From the NCBI GenBank assembly GCA_030840415.1, contig JAVEEO010000045.1:1-14993 (forward strand): 14,993 nt of DNA. The letters run 5' to 3'. Positions within the stretch are counted from its first letter, which is position 1; each line of letters opens with the position of its first letter. The translations under genes were made by a program, and so were the position numbers. The notes under the pieces were generated by a model, which saw only the letters and a program-made list of their open reading frames with translations, did no database searches and was not told the DNA's origin. Below are positions 7,039-14,973 of the stretch, piece by piece. This DNA comes from Pseudonocardiales bacterium (GTDB taxonomy: Bacteria > Actinomycetota > Actinomycetes > Mycobacteriales > Jatrophihabitantaceae).

Positions 7039-7578
7039 ATGCCGTTCTCCGTCGCTGCCGCCATCCTGCTCGGCCTGCTGGGCTTGGTGAATCTGGCGCT
7101 CTTGCTCGGTGTGATCCGTCGGCTGAACGACCACACCGCGGTGCTGGCACGACTTGCGGGCGAGCAGCCGAGAGTTCAGTCGGCGCTGCCACCGGGGCAG
7201 CGGCCCGCTACGTTCCGGGCAACCACCATGCAGGGCGAACAGGTCGCCGGGCAGGAGCTGGCCCTGGTGGCCTTCCTGAGCCAGGACTGCCGACGATGTC
7301 AGGAACGGTTGCCGGCGTTCGTCGAGGCAGCCAAAGCGATGCCCGAAGGACGCCGTCAAGTGCTGGCCGTGGTGGTGGCCGGTCCCGAGGTCACACACCC
7401 CGACAACCCGGCCAACAGCCATCTGACCCGGCTGAGCGAGGTCGCTCAGGTGGTCGTCGAGCAGTTGGACGGGCCGATCGCCTCGGCCTTTCAGGTGGCG
7501 GGTTTTCCCTCGTTCTGCAGGCTGGGCTCCGACGGCATAGTGGTGGCCAACGGCGACGCAGCGCTCACCGCCGCCTGA
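7039..7578 (+). CDS. Membrane-anchored thioredoxin-like (MauD/TlpA-type) oxidoreductase
   Basis: This 179-residue protein has one N-terminal membrane segment (about 5-26) and a thioredoxin-fold domain (about 55-179). Active-site motif CRRC (Cys84, Cys87) follows the strand LALVAFL, and the conserved cis-proline loop is GFPSF (Pro157). Cys160 is an extra cysteine. The family makes, breaks or passes on disulfides. The gene starts three bases after the MauE-like stop with GAGGAG before the ATG, so the two form a redox pair that ends the lanthipeptide operon. The likely job is forming or guarding the Cys9-Cys18 disulfide of the peptide. One caution is that two Arg follow the membrane segment (27-28), and the positive-inside rule could place the domain in the cytoplasm. 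Only 9 bases separate it from the convergent rhodanese gene, and I see no clear terminator there. Confidence 0.87.
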   Translation: MPFSVAAAILLGLLGLVNLALLLGVIRRLNDHTAVLARLAGEQPRVQSALPPGQRPATFRATTMQGEQVAGQELALVAFLSQDCRRCQERLPAFVEAAKAMPEGRRQVLAVVVAGPEVTHPDNPANSHLTRLSEVAQVVVEQLDGPIASAFQVAGFPSFCRLGSDGIVVANGDAALTAA

Positions 7579-7587
7579 CCAGCCGGC

Positions 7588-7932
7588 TCAGATAACCGCG
7601 CCGGGGCCGCCGACGTTGTCCACCACCGGCAGCCCCGCGGCCTCCCAGGCGGCCATTCCGCCGCTGAGGTTGGCGGCGTCGAAGCCGGCCCGGGTGAGCG
7701 CCTCGGAGACCGCGGCGGACCGGCCGCCGACGTGGCAGACGCAGATCACCCGGACGTCGGACGGGATCTCGGCGATCCGGCCGGCCAGCTGCGACATCGC
7801 CAGGTGGCGGGCTTGCGGCGCGTGCCCGGCGTCCCATTCGTGCTGCTCGCGGACGTCGAGCAGCACGGCGTCGCCGGTCAGCAGGTCGGCAGCCTCGGTG
7901 GCTGAGATCTGGGGTGTGGAGTCGGAATGCAC
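7588..7932 (-). CDS. Single-domain rhodanese-like sulfurtransferase
   Basis: This 114-residue protein is one rhodanese domain. It has the N-terminal LLDVREQHEWDAGHAPQA signature (24-41) and the active-site loop CHVGGRS with Cys66, which would carry a persulfide. Such GlpE/PspE-size proteins move sulfane sulfur in the cytoplasm, usually with an unknown partner. It lies on the opposite strand to the lanthipeptide operon and marks its end. The start is the GTG at 7932. No Shine-Dalgarno precedes it, but a TAnnnT-type -10 box sits just upstream, suggesting a leaderless message. Confidence 0.92.
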   Translation of the reverse strand: MHSDSTPQISATEAADLLTGDAVLLDVREQHEWDAGHAPQARHLAMSQLAGRIAEIPSDVRVICVCHVGGRSAAVSEALTRAGFDAANLSGGMAAWEAAGLPVVDNVGGPGAVI

Positions 7933-7938
7933 CAGAGC

Positions 7939-7944
7939 AGGCTA
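7939..7944 (-). promoter_or_regulatory. Putative -10 box of the leaderless rhodanese gene
   Basis: Read on the minus strand, TAGCCT fits the actinobacterial TAnnnT -10 pattern. It ends six bases before the GTG at 7932, so transcription would begin at or next to the start codon. The -35 element is not evident. Confidence 0.35.
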
Positions 7945-8029
7945 GCCGGTGCCCGGCGCTAGGATCGGAACGGCTGAACAGCAGCGACCCCGCGCGGCCC
8001 GTCGCGGCCCGCTGGCAGACGAGGTAGCC

Positions 8030-8227
8030 ATGACCAGTCCGCACGACGAACCCACCCTTGACGACGTGATCGAACCCACCGAGTCCGCGCCGCGGGACCG
8101 GCAGGAGCACGGCAAGGCACCGAGCCGTCCGAACGACGACGAGCTCGAACACCGCACCGAGCAGGAGCGGCTCGCCGTCGGCCTGGACGACTACGACCCC
8201 GACACGGTGCCGGCCGCGGAAGACTGA
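8030..8227 (+). CDS. Small acidic hypothetical protein (65 aa)
   Basis: I cannot give a function. The 65 residues are highly charged and strongly acidic, with no Cys and no membrane segment, and are probably largely disordered. The middle has PNDDELEHRTEQERLAVGL and the end is a DDYDPDTVPAAED tail, a pattern I have seen in small conserved actinobacterial proteins. The ATG at 8030 was chosen because GAGGT lies seven bases upstream. The frame is open back to 7949, but that extension is Arg/Ala-rich and unlike the rest. It is divergent from the rhodanese gene and ends 8 bases before the convergent cbiD stop. Confidence 0.75.
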   Translation: MTSPHDEPTLDDVIEPTESAPRDRQEHGKAPSRPNDDELEHRTEQERLAVGLDDYDPDTVPAAED

Positions 8228-8235
8228 GGTCAGCC

Positions 8236-9306
8236 TCAGGCCCGGCCGACGACGGTGCCGCCCCGGTCGATCACCACGATGTCGACGGCCACCGGCGCGT
8301 CGCCGATCACCTGTTCGGCGGCCTGCCGGGCCTGGACGGCTACCAGGTCGCCGATCGGCAGGCCGTTGCGCTGGCAGATCTGCAGCACCTCCAGCGCGGT
8401 GTTCGCGGTAGCTACCTCCTCGGCCAGCGCGGCGGTCGCGCCGGCTGACCGGGCCAACTCCGCCAGGAAGGCGAAGTTGACCTGGGACCGGCCCGAATGC
8501 AGGTCCAGGTGGCCGTCGGCGAGCTTGGCCAGTTTGCCGATGCCGCCGGCGATGGTCAGTCGGGGGACCGGGTGGCGCCGGACGTATTTGAGCACCGCGC
8601 CGGCGAAATCCCCCATGTCCAGCAGGGCATCCTCGGGCAGGCCGTACAGCTGGGCAGCCACCCGCTCGGAGGTGCTGCCGGTGCAGCCGGCCAGGTGCTG
8701 GTGGCCGGCCGCCCGGGCCACGTCCACCCCGCGCCGGATGCTGTCGATCCAAGCCGCGCACGAGTAGGGCACCACGATGCCGGTGGTGCCCAGGATCGAG
8801 ATGCCGCCCAGGATGCCGAGGCGCGGATTCCAGGTGTGCCGGGCGATCTCCTCGCCGTCGGCCACCGAGATCTCGATGGTGAGGTCGGGGACGGTGCCGC
8901 TGTTGAGTTCGGTGACGGCCGCGGTCATCAGCTGCCGGGGCACCGGGTTGATGGCGGGCTCGCCGACCGCGAGCGGCAGGCCGGGCTTGGTGACGGTGCC
9001 GACCCCGGGACCGGCGAGAAAGACGACTTGGGAACCCGGCGGCCCTGGCCGGACGGTGGCGGTGATCAGCGCGCCGTGCGTGACGTCCGGGTCGTCGCCG
9101 GCGTCCTTGACGATCGAGGCGCTGGCCCAGCCGTCGCCGAGTTGCTCACGGGCCAGCGCGAACGCCGGTTGCTGGCCCTTGGGCAGGGTGATCCGCACCG
9201 GGTCTGGAAAGCTGCCGGTGAGCAGCGCGGTGTAGGCGGCGGTGGTCGCCGCCGTGGCGCAGGCGCCGGTGGTCCAGCCGTAGCGCAGGCCGGTGGGTGT
9301 GGTCAT
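8236..9306 (-). CDS. cbiD: Cobalt-precorrin-5B C1-methyltransferase CbiD
   Basis: This 356-residue enzyme methylates C1 of the corrin ring with S-adenosylmethionine, the step done by CobF in the classic aerobic route. The family N-terminus GLRYGWTTGACATAAT (6-21) is clear. Further on come the GTTGIVVPYS segment, the GCTGSTSE loop and the IAGGIGKLAKLADGHLDLHS stretch, all in CbiD order. Length is normal. The ATG at 9306 starts the family-typical N-terminus, so I reject the longer open frame that continues upstream into cobK. No Shine-Dalgarno is seen. It is divergent from cobK with 51 bases between them. Its presence beside oxygen-dependent CobG is notable. Confidence 0.95.
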   Translation of the reverse strand: MTTPTGLRYGWTTGACATAATTAAYTALLTGSFPDPVRITLPKGQQPAFALAREQLGDGWASASIVKDAGDDPDVTHGALITATVRPGPPGSQVVFLAGPGVGTVTKPGLPLAVGEPAINPVPRQLMTAAVTELNSGTVPDLTIEISVADGEEIARHTWNPRLGILGGISILGTTGIVVPYSCAAWIDSIRRGVDVARAAGHQHLAGCTGSTSERVAAQLYGLPEDALLDMGDFAGAVLKYVRRHPVPRLTIAGGIGKLAKLADGHLDLHSGRSQVNFAFLAELARSAGATAALAEEVATANTALEVLQICQRNGLPIGDLVAVQARQAAEQVIGDAPVAVDIVVIDRGGTVVGRA

Positions 9307-9357
9307 CGCGACCAAGCATGCCCGAGCAGCGGGCAGCACGAGGAGGTGGTGGGCGCG

Positions 9358-10119
9358 GTGCGGGTGCTGATCCTGGGCGGGACGGCCGAGGCCCGCGCGC
9401 TGGCCGCGGCGCTGACCGGCCTGCCCGGCGTGCGCCCGGTCTCGTCGCTGGCCGGCCGGGTGGCCGATCCGCTGCTGCCGGCCGGTGAGGTGCGGATCGG
9501 CGGCTTCGGCGGCGCCGAGGGGCTGGCCGAGTGGCTGGCGGCAGCACAGGCCGGGGGAGAGCCGATCGCGGCGGTGGTCGATGCCACCCATCCGTTCGCG
9601 GCCACCATCAGCCGGTCCGCCGCGCAGGCGGCCAGCGCAACCAGAATCCCGATCCTGGCGCTGCGCCGGCCCGGCTGGACTGAGCGTCCCGGTGACGACT
9701 GGCACCGGCAGCCGTCGACGGCGGCAGCCGCCGTGGCATTGGCAGGGATGGCGGAGCGGGTGTTCCTCACCACCGGCCGGAGCGACCTGGCGCCGTTCGC
9801 CGGCCTGGACCGGCACTGGTTCCTGATCCGCAGCATCGAGCAACCGCCGCCGCCGTTGCCGTCCCGGCACCGGTTGGTGCTGGCCCGTGGACCCTTCGGG
9901 GTGGCCGAGGAGATCGAGCTGATGGCCGGGCACCGGGTCGGGGTGCTGGTCACCAAGGACAGCGGCGGCCCGCTGACCGCGGCGAAGCTGGTCGCGGCCC
10001 GGGAGCTGGGGCTGCCGGTGCTGCTGATCGACCGGCCGCCGGTGCCGGACGTGCCGTCGGTGCTGACGGTCGAAGCCGCCCTGGACTGGGTCGCAGCCCT
10101 GATCCCAGGGGCGCGGTGA
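9358..10119 (+). CDS. cobK: Precorrin-6A reductase CobK
   Basis: This 253-residue NAD(P)H-dependent enzyme reduces a double bond of precorrin-6A to give precorrin-6B. It opens with the nucleotide-binding motif RVLILGGTAEARAL (2-15), has VVDATHPFAATIS in the middle, and VTKDSGGPLTAAKL near the C-terminus, all standard for CobK/CbiJ. The GTG at 9358 was chosen because the GGT motif must lie at the N-terminus and AGGAGG (9341-9346) precedes it, with an 11-base spacer that is slightly long. Upstream in-frame codons run into cbiD on the other strand. It converges on cobIJ, with only 4 bases between the two stop codons, so the pair may overlap at the mRNA level. Confidence 0.95.
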   Translation: MRVLILGGTAEARALAAALTGLPGVRPVSSLAGRVADPLLPAGEVRIGGFGGAEGLAEWLAAAQAGGEPIAAVVDATHPFAATISRSAAQAASATRIPILALRRPGWTERPGDDWHRQPSTAAAAVALAGMAERVFLTTGRSDLAPFAGLDRHWFLIRSIEQPPPPLPSRHRLVLARGPFGVAEEIELMAGHRVGVLVTKDSGGPLTAAKLVAARELGLPVLLIDRPPVPDVPSVLTVEAALDWVAALIPGAR

Positions 10120-10123
10120 CCGT

Positions 10124-11671
10124 TCAGCCGGGGTAGTGGCGCGGGGTGAACACCACCGGTCGGCCGTCCGGGCGGCGGCGCAGCCGGGTCTGGGACGAGC
10201 CGACGATCAGCAGGCAGCGCATGTCGATCTCGGCCGGGTCCAGGTCGGCCAGCCGCACCGTCCGAACCGTCTCGGCCGGGCCGCCGACATCGCGTCCGAT
10301 CACCACCGGGGTGTCGGGACGGCGGTGTTCCAGCAGGATGTTGCGGGCCTTGTCGACCTGCCAGGTACGCGACTTCGACGCCGGGTTGTAGATCGCCAGC
10401 ACCAGGTCGGCGCGGGCGACCGCGGCCAGCCGTTCGGCGATCACCTCCCACGGCTTGAGCCGGTCCGACAGCGACAGCACGCAGAAGTCGTGCCCGAGCG
10501 GTGCGCCCACCCGGCTGGCGACCGCCTGGGCGGCGGTCAGGCCGGGGCAGATCCGCACCTCGACGTCGCGCCACTGCTCGTCGGCGGCCACCTCCAGCAC
10601 GGCACTGGCCATCGCGAACACCCCCGGATCGCCGGAGGACACCACGACCACCCGGGAGCCGCGCTTGGCCAGGTCCAGGGCGAAGGCGGCCCGCTCGGCC
10701 TCGACCTGGTTGTCCGAGGCGTGCCGGCGCTGCCGGGGGTTGACCGGTACCCGGTCGAGGTAGGTGGTGTAACCGACCAGTTCGTCGGCGGCGGCCAGTT
10801 CGGCCTGCACCTCCGGGGTCAGCCAGTCGCGGCCGGCGGGACCGAGCCCGACGACCACCACCTCGCCAGCGTGCCGGGCGCCCTCGGCCGGCGACGCGGG
10901 CGCCGGGATGGCGGCACCGCCCCGGCTGGGCAGCAGGGCGAGTGAGAAGTAGGGGACGCCGGCCGGGTCGACGTCGGCCAGCGGCAGAATGCGCTGCCGG
11001 CCGGTGCTGGCCCGCTCGACGTACCAGGCCTCGTCCAGCCGGCCGGCGGCGGCGAAGGCGCGCTGGACCTTGTCGAAGGTGCGTCCGAGCTTCATGACCA
11101 CGGCCGGGTCGGAGCCGGCCAGCCGGTCGGCGAGCACCTCGGCGGGCAGGGTGCCGGGCAGCACGGTGAGGATCTCCTCGTGCTCGACCAGCGGGCGGCC
11201 AAGGGCCGCCGAGGCGCCGCTGACCGAGGTGACGCCGGGCACCACCTCGCACGGGTAGCGGTGCGCCAGCCGCTTGTGCAGGTGCATGTAGGAGCCGTAG
11301 AACATCGGGTCGCCCTCGGCGATCACCACCACGTCGCGGCCGGCGTCGAGGTGGGCGGCCAGCCGTTCGGTGGCGGCGGTGTAGAAGTCCTCCATGGCGC
11401 CGGCGTAGCCGCCGGGATGATCGGTGGTCTCGGTGGTGACCGGGTAGATCAGCGCCTCCTCGATCTGGCCCGGGCGCAGGTAGGGCTCGGCCACCGACCG
11501 GGCGATGCTGCGGCCGTGCCGGGCGCTGTGGAAGGCGATCACGTCGGCGGCGCCGATCAGCCGGGCAGCCTTCACGGTGACCAGTTCCGGATCTCCCGGA
11601 CCCAGACCGACCCCGGCCAGCCGGCCGGTGGCAGGGCTGTTCTCGCTGGTGGCAGCGGACAACTCGCTCAC
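10124..11671 (-). CDS. cobIJ: Fused CobI-CobJ: precorrin-2 C20- and precorrin-3B C17-methyltransferase
   Basis: The 515 residues hold two tetrapyrrole methylases in tandem. The CobI half (about 16-250) has [10 protein letters not shown] (21-30) and [10 protein letters not shown] (118-127). The CobJ half (about 268-515) has VGLGPAG (274-280), [10 protein letters not shown] (345-354) and YNPASKSR (428-435). CobI adds the C20 methyl to precorrin-2. CobJ adds the C17 methyl to precorrin-3B and drives ring contraction. The fusion is known in mycobacteria and other actinomycetes. The GTG at 11671 overlaps the cobH stop as GTGA, so translation is coupled; the few residues before VGLGPG leave no room for an earlier start. 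The halves are joined by a Pro/Ala-rich linker (about 250-266). Confidence 0.95.
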   Translation of the reverse strand: MSELSAATSENSPATGRLAGVGLGPGDPELVTVKAARLIGAADVIAFHSARHGRSIARSVAEPYLRPGQIEEALIYPVTTETTDHPGGYAGAMEDFYTAATERLAAHLDAGRDVVVIAEGDPMFYGSYMHLHKRLAHRYPCEVVPGVTSVSGASAALGRPLVEHEEILTVLPGTLPAEVLADRLAGSDPAVVMKLGRTFDKVQRAFAAAGRLDEAWYVERASTGRQRILPLADVDPAGVPYFSLALLPSRGGAAIPAPASPAEGARHAGEVVVVGLGPAGRDWLTPEVQAELAAADELVGYTTYLDRVPVNPRQRRHASDNQVEAERAAFALDLAKRGSRVVVVSSGDPGVFAMASAVLEVAADEQWRDVEVRICPGLTAAQAVASRVGAPLGHDFCVLSLSDRLKPWEVIAERLAAVARADLVLAIYNPASKSRTWQVDKARNILLEHRRPDTPVVIGRDVGGPAETVRTVRLADLDPAEIDMRCLLIVGSSQTRLRRRPDGRPVVFTPRHYPG

Positions 11672-12303
11672 TCCTCCTCGCTGGCCAGCGCGTTGACCGC
11701 GGCGGCGGTGATGGCCGAGCCGCCGCGCCGGCCGCGCACGATGAGGTACTCGGTGGCTCGGGTCCGGTCGCAGAACTCGGCCAGCTCCTGCTTGGACTCG
11801 GCGGCTCCGATGAAGCCGACCGGGATGCCGAGGACGGCGGCGGGACGGCCGGCACCGGCTTCGATCAGCTCCAGCAGCCGGAACAGCGCGGTCGGGGCGT
11901 TGCCGATGGCGACCACCGAGCCCGCCAGCTCGTCCCGCCAGAGCTCCAGGGCGGCGGCGCTGCGGGTGGTGCCCAGCTCGGCGGCCAGGCCGGGGACCCG
12001 CGGGTCGCTCAGGGTGCAGAGCACCTCGTTGCCGGCCGGCAGCCGGCGGCGGGTGATGCCCGAGGCCACCATCTGGGCGTCGCACAGGATCGGGGCGCCG
12101 GCCAGCAGCGCGGCCCGGCCGGCGCCCGCCACACCGGGGGAGTAGCCGAGGTCGGTTACCAGGTCGGTCATGCCGCAGGCATGGATCATCCGGACGGCCA
12201 CCCGGGCCAGGTCGGCGGGCAGGCCGGTCAGGTCCGTCTCGGCGCGGATGGTCGCGAAGGACTGGCGGTAGATCTCGGCACCGTCGGCGAGGTAGCCGGT
12301 CAT
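11668..12303 (-). CDS. cobH: Precorrin-8X methylmutase CobH
   Basis: This 211-residue enzyme shifts the C11 methyl group to C12, turning precorrin-8X into hydrogenobyrinate. His41 in MIHACGM matches the catalytic His of CobH/CbiC. Other family segments are [28 protein letters not shown] and [13 protein letters not shown]. Length is normal. The ATG at 12303 overlaps the cobG stop as ATGA. A GTG ten codons earlier (12333) is in frame, but it would overlap cobG further and lacks a better ribosome site. It is the middle gene of the coupled cobG-cobH-cobIJ operon. Confidence 0.95.
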   Translation of the reverse strand: MTGYLADGAEIYRQSFATIRAETDLTGLPADLARVAVRMIHACGMTDLVTDLGYSPGVAGAGRAALLAGAPILCDAQMVASGITRRRLPAGNEVLCTLSDPRVPGLAAELGTTRSAAALELWRDELAGSVVAIGNAPTALFRLLELIEAGAGRPAAVLGIPVGFIGAAESKQELAEFCDRTRATEYLIVRGRRGGSAITAAAVNALASEEE

Positions 12304-13601
12304 CGGGCAGCCACCAGGTTGGAGCTGTCGCACAGCGCGACGCGCAGCTGCGCGGAACTACCACCGACGTCGGTGCTTCGGCCGGCGCTGCTGACCCGGT
12401 AGCCGTCGCCGGTGGCCACCACGTCGATGACGGTGCCGGCGGGCCGGCCGCACCGCCGGGAGCAGCCCGACCAGTGCACGGGGCCAGCGATGGGCTCGGC
12501 TTGATGCCCCGCGACCGCGTGCGCCGCGACCGCGTGCCCCGCGACCGCGTGCGCCGCGATGGCGTCGGCGCGCACGTCCGCCAGGGCGGAGGCGCAGCCG
12601 GGACGCCCGGTGCAGGCGGTGACGCCGTTCAGCGGGTCCGTGCCGTCGGTGATCAGCCCCTGCGCGGCGCCGGCATTCAGCAGGACGGCGGCGGCAGCAG
12701 TGCCCAAGCCGGGCAGCACGACGCTGCGCCACGGGGTCAGGATCAGCCGCGGGGCGCTCAGCACGCCGGCCTGGGCGGTGTTGAGGCTGCCCAGTGGGAT
12801 GCCGAGCACCAGCGCCTGGCGTCCGTCGGACTGCCGCAGCGGACCGGGTGCCGGTGCCGGGCCGGTGGGGTGCGGTAGCCCGCTCGTGGTCAGCCCCAGC
12901 CGGGCCGCGACCCGGGCCGGGCCGTCGGTGAGCTCGGCCAGCCGCCACGCGTCGCTGCCCTGCGCCCGGCGCTCGGCCAGGAAGGCCTCGGCGGCTGCCA
13001 GCATCAGCTCCACGGCGCTGCCGATGGGCACCGGTGCGCCGGCGTACCGGCCGGCCAGCAGCAGCCGCACCGTGGTCGAGGAGGTGGCGGTGACGGCGAT
13101 GTCCGGGCCGATGGCCAGCACGTCGGCACGGCCGTCGTCGAGGGCGAACAGGAACCGTCCGGACAGCTCGGCCAGCGCCGGACGGCTGGTCAGGGCCTGG
13201 TCGAATTCGGCGATCAGGGGGCGGACGTCGGCCAGGCCGCCGCCGTCCCGGCCGGACAGCGGTGAGGCGAGCAGGTTGCGCACCCGTTCGTGGGTCAGCG
13301 AGGGCAGCAGGCCGGCGTCGGTCAACCGGCCGGCCAGCGACTCGGCGGCGTCGGTGCCCAGCCCGCGCAGTTGCAGGTTGCCGCGCGAGGTGAGTTCGAG
13401 GTGGCCGTTGCCCAGCTCGGCCGCGGCGCTGACCAGCACCTGCCACTGCCGGCCGGACAGCAGGCCGCCCGGCACCCGTACCCGGGCCAGGCCGCCGTCG
13501 GCCGCCTGGTGCACGCGCAGCGCGCCGGGGCAGGCGTCCTGGGGGCCGGCACGGCGGGTGACGGAGGGCGATGGCACGTCCGCGATCGTACGGGCCGCCA
13601 T
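12300..13601 (-). CDS. cobG: Precorrin-3B synthase CobG
   Basis: This 433-residue member of the sulfite/nitrite reductase superfamily uses O2 to hydroxylate precorrin-3A to precorrin-3B, priming ring contraction in the aerobic route. An N-terminal ferredoxin-like half domain (about 22-115) includes [13 protein letters not shown] (68-80). The iron-sulfur cluster Cys are in ACTGRPGC (Cys330, Cys336) and SGCSRRC (Cys380, Cys384). Between the two pairs is an unusual repeat of [10 protein letters not shown] (351-366). It starts the operon, 15 bases downstream of the DUF222 gene. The ATG at 13601 is the first usable start; ribosome site weak, and a GTG at 13577 is possible. Confidence 0.93.
   Translation of the reverse strand: MAARTIADVPSPSVTRRAGPQDACPGALRVHQAADGGLARVRVPGGLLSGRQWQVLVSAAAELGNGHLELTSRGNLQLRGLGTDAAESLAGRLTDAGLLPSLTHERVRNLLASPLSGRDGGGLADVRPLIAEFDQALTSRPALAELSGRFLFALDDGRADVLAIGPDIAVTATSSTTVRLLLAGRYAGAPVPIGSAVELMLAAAEAFLAERRAQGSDAWRLAELTDGPARVAARLGLTTSGLPHPTGPAPAPGPLRQSDGRQALVLGIPLGSLNTAQAGVLSAPRLILTPWRSVVLPGLGTAAAAVLLNAGAAQGLITDGTDPLNGVTACTGRPGCASALADVRADAIAAHAVAGHAVAAHAVAGHQAEPIAGPVHWSGCSRRCGRPAGTVIDVVATGDGYRVSSAGRSTDVGGSSAQLRVALCDSSNLVAAR
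12508..12564 (-). repeat. 15-base tandem repeat inside cobG
   Basis: On the plus strand three 15-base units of the form [c/g]CCGCGACCGCGTGC occur at 12508-12522, 12523-12537 and 12538-12552, with a partial, diverged fourth at 12553-12564. First and third copies are identical; the second differs at one base. The length keeps the frame and gives the His-Ala-Val-Ala-Gly/Ala repeat in CobG between its two iron-sulfur Cys pairs. Confidence 0.92.
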
Positions 13602-13616
13602 GGCGCGGTACCCGAC

Positions 13617-14960
13617 TCAGCGTGCCCAGCGCTGCGGTGGATGACCGGTGTAGGAGTGACCGGTGTCGTCGGTCCACCGGAACGAGCCGTCGGGTAGCCG
13701 GCGGTACTGCCAGCCGGTGCCGTTCTTGCACAGGTTGTGCCGCCGGCAGGCCAGCGCACCGCCGCACCGGCAGGTCCGGCCGCCCTCGGAGAACGCCACG
13801 ATGTGCTCGAACTCGCAGCGATAACCCGGTTGGGAGCAGGTCGGAAAGCAGCACACCCCGTCCCGGGCCTGGACGAAGTCCCGCAGCCGCTGGGCCGGCC
13901 GGTAACTGTCCCGACCCAGGTCCAGCAGCGCGCCGGTGTCGGGATCGGTGAGCAGCCGGCGCCAGGTTCCGGAGCTGTCGGCGGCATAGCGGCGGGCGGT
14001 CTCGGCGGTGATCGGGCCGTAGCCGGCCAGGTCCGCGGGCTCGTCGTCCAGGCCCAGCAGGGTGTCGGCGGACACCACGATGGAGATGCTCGGGCGACGG
14101 CCCCGCAGTTCGGGCAGCGCGTCGTGCGGCAGACCGGACAGCACGGCGTCGACCAGCAGGTCGGCACGCTTCTGATCCATCGTCCGCTCGTCCGCGGCGG
14201 GCAGCAGGGTGGCGGCGGCGGTCAGCCGGGTGAAGATCAGCTGGCCCTGCGGCGCGTCGAGCAGGACGGGCAGCACGACCATGCCGTCCTCGGCCGGTTG
14301 GAAGCCCACCGTGCGTCCGGTGACCGCGTGCTGGTGGCGTCGCTCGGCGCCGGCCGGATCGATCCGCGCGGCCGCCCGGCGGGCAGCCTGCCGCAGCTGG
14401 CCCGCGGTCTGGTCGGCCGCCCGGGCCAGCGTCAGCGCCTCGAACTCGGCTACCCGCTCCGCGGGCAGCGACCAGGCCTGCTCGCACACCACTTCGGCGT
14501 GCCGGTAGGAGATCTGACCGGCCTGCAGCAGGGCCAGGGTGCCGGGCAGTTCGCGAGCCAGCAGGCCCGCGGTCTTCAACTTGGTCTGGGCCGTCCGGAC
14601 CGGAACCGTCAGGGCCAGCGAGACCGCCTCCTGCGAGAGGCCGAGGTCGCTGGTGTCGGCGGCCTCGATCTCGCAGAGCACTCGTTGCTGGACCGAATCC
14701 AGCCAGTGCTTCTGCTGTTCGAGCAGGCTCAGCAGGTCGATCCGGGCGCCGTCGGACAGCTCGCGTGGGTCGAAGCGCGCGAGCTCGCCGGTCGGGCGGG
14801 CAGCCGGTGGCAGGTCGAGCAACTGCCGGAGCCGCTCGGCGGGCGGGACCAGTTCGGCATAGACCGGGTGCTCACTCCAGTCCGGCTCGTCGAGGTCCGG
14901 CGGCAGCTCGGGAAGGGTCGCCACCAGGGCGGCGAACTCGTCCTCGAAGCTGTCGATCAT
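13617..14960 (-). CDS. DUF222 domain HNH endonuclease-like protein (13E12 repeat family type)
   Basis: The 447 residues have the actinobacterial DUF222 layout. A long helical N-terminal region (about 30-340) includes QISYRHAEVVCEQAWSLP (149-166). A C-terminal HNH module (about 367-415) follows: CCFPTC (370-375), Cys382, EHI with His386, then ALACRRHNLCKNG with His408 and Asn409. The paired Cys probably bind structural zinc. The fold suggests a DNA-cutting enzyme, but the role of this often multicopy family is unknown. I see no intein, phage or restriction genes near it. The ATG at 14960 starts a leaderless-looking gene. It ends 15 bases before cobG on the same strand; I infer no functional link. 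Confidence 0.93.
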   Translation of the reverse strand: MIDSFEDEFAALVATLPELPPDLDEPDWSEHPVYAELVPPAERLRQLLDLPPAARPTGELARFDPRELSDGARIDLLSLLEQQKHWLDSVQQRVLCEIEAADTSDLGLSQEAVSLALTVPVRTAQTKLKTAGLLARELPGTLALLQAGQISYRHAEVVCEQAWSLPAERVAEFEALTLARAADQTAGQLRQAARRAAARIDPAGAERRHQHAVTGRTVGFQPAEDGMVVLPVLLDAPQGQLIFTRLTAAATLLPAADERTMDQKRADLLVDAVLSGLPHDALPELRGRRPSISIVVSADTLLGLDDEPADLAGYGPITAETARRYAADSSGTWRRLLTDPDTGALLDLGRDSYRPAQRLRDFVQARDGVCCFPTCSQPGYRCEFEHIVAFSEGGRTCRCGGALACRRHNLCKNGTGWQYRRLPDGSFRWTDDTGHSYTGHPPQRWAR

Positions 14961-14967
14961 AGAACAG

Positions 14968-14973
14968 AGTCTA
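14968..14973 (-). promoter_or_regulatory. Putative -10 box of the leaderless DUF222 gene
   Basis: Minus-strand TAGACT fits TAnnnT and ends seven bases before the ATG at 14960. No Shine-Dalgarno lies between. This suits a transcript beginning at, or a base or so from, the start codon. The -35 position runs to the edge of the window and cannot be judged. Confidence 0.45.

Noticed and set aside
6514..7578. Methylamine utilisation (mau) operon fragment
   Set aside because: No methylamine dehydrogenase subunit genes are nearby. The pair is coupled to a peptide exporter, so only the family resemblance holds.
8497..9357. Upstream extension of the cobK frame and the matching extension of cbiD beyond 9306
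   Set aside because: CobK and CbiD both have unmistakable N-terminal motifs at 9358 and 9306; the extensions are antisense to each other's gene and lack family similarity.
9307..9357. Cobalamin riboswitch controlling the cob genes
   Set aside because: The divergent gap is only 51 bases and the gap before cobG 15 bases, too short for the element. I saw no B12-box-like sequence.
9303..11855. Very long minus-strand open frame (850 codons) across cobK, cobIJ and part of cobH
   Set aside because: Over cobIJ and cobH it lies in a different frame from the real genes, and over cobK it is antisense. The residue content is Arg/Gly/Ala/Pro-rich with no family motif.
12508..12564. CRISPR-like or regulatory repeat array
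   Set aside because: The units are directly adjacent with no spacers, in frame, and lie inside an intact cobG coding region.
12358..14487. Open frame of 709 codons on the minus strand across cobG and the DUF222 gene
   Set aside because: It is out of frame with two well-supported genes and has the low-complexity Arg/Pro/Gly composition of a shadow frame.
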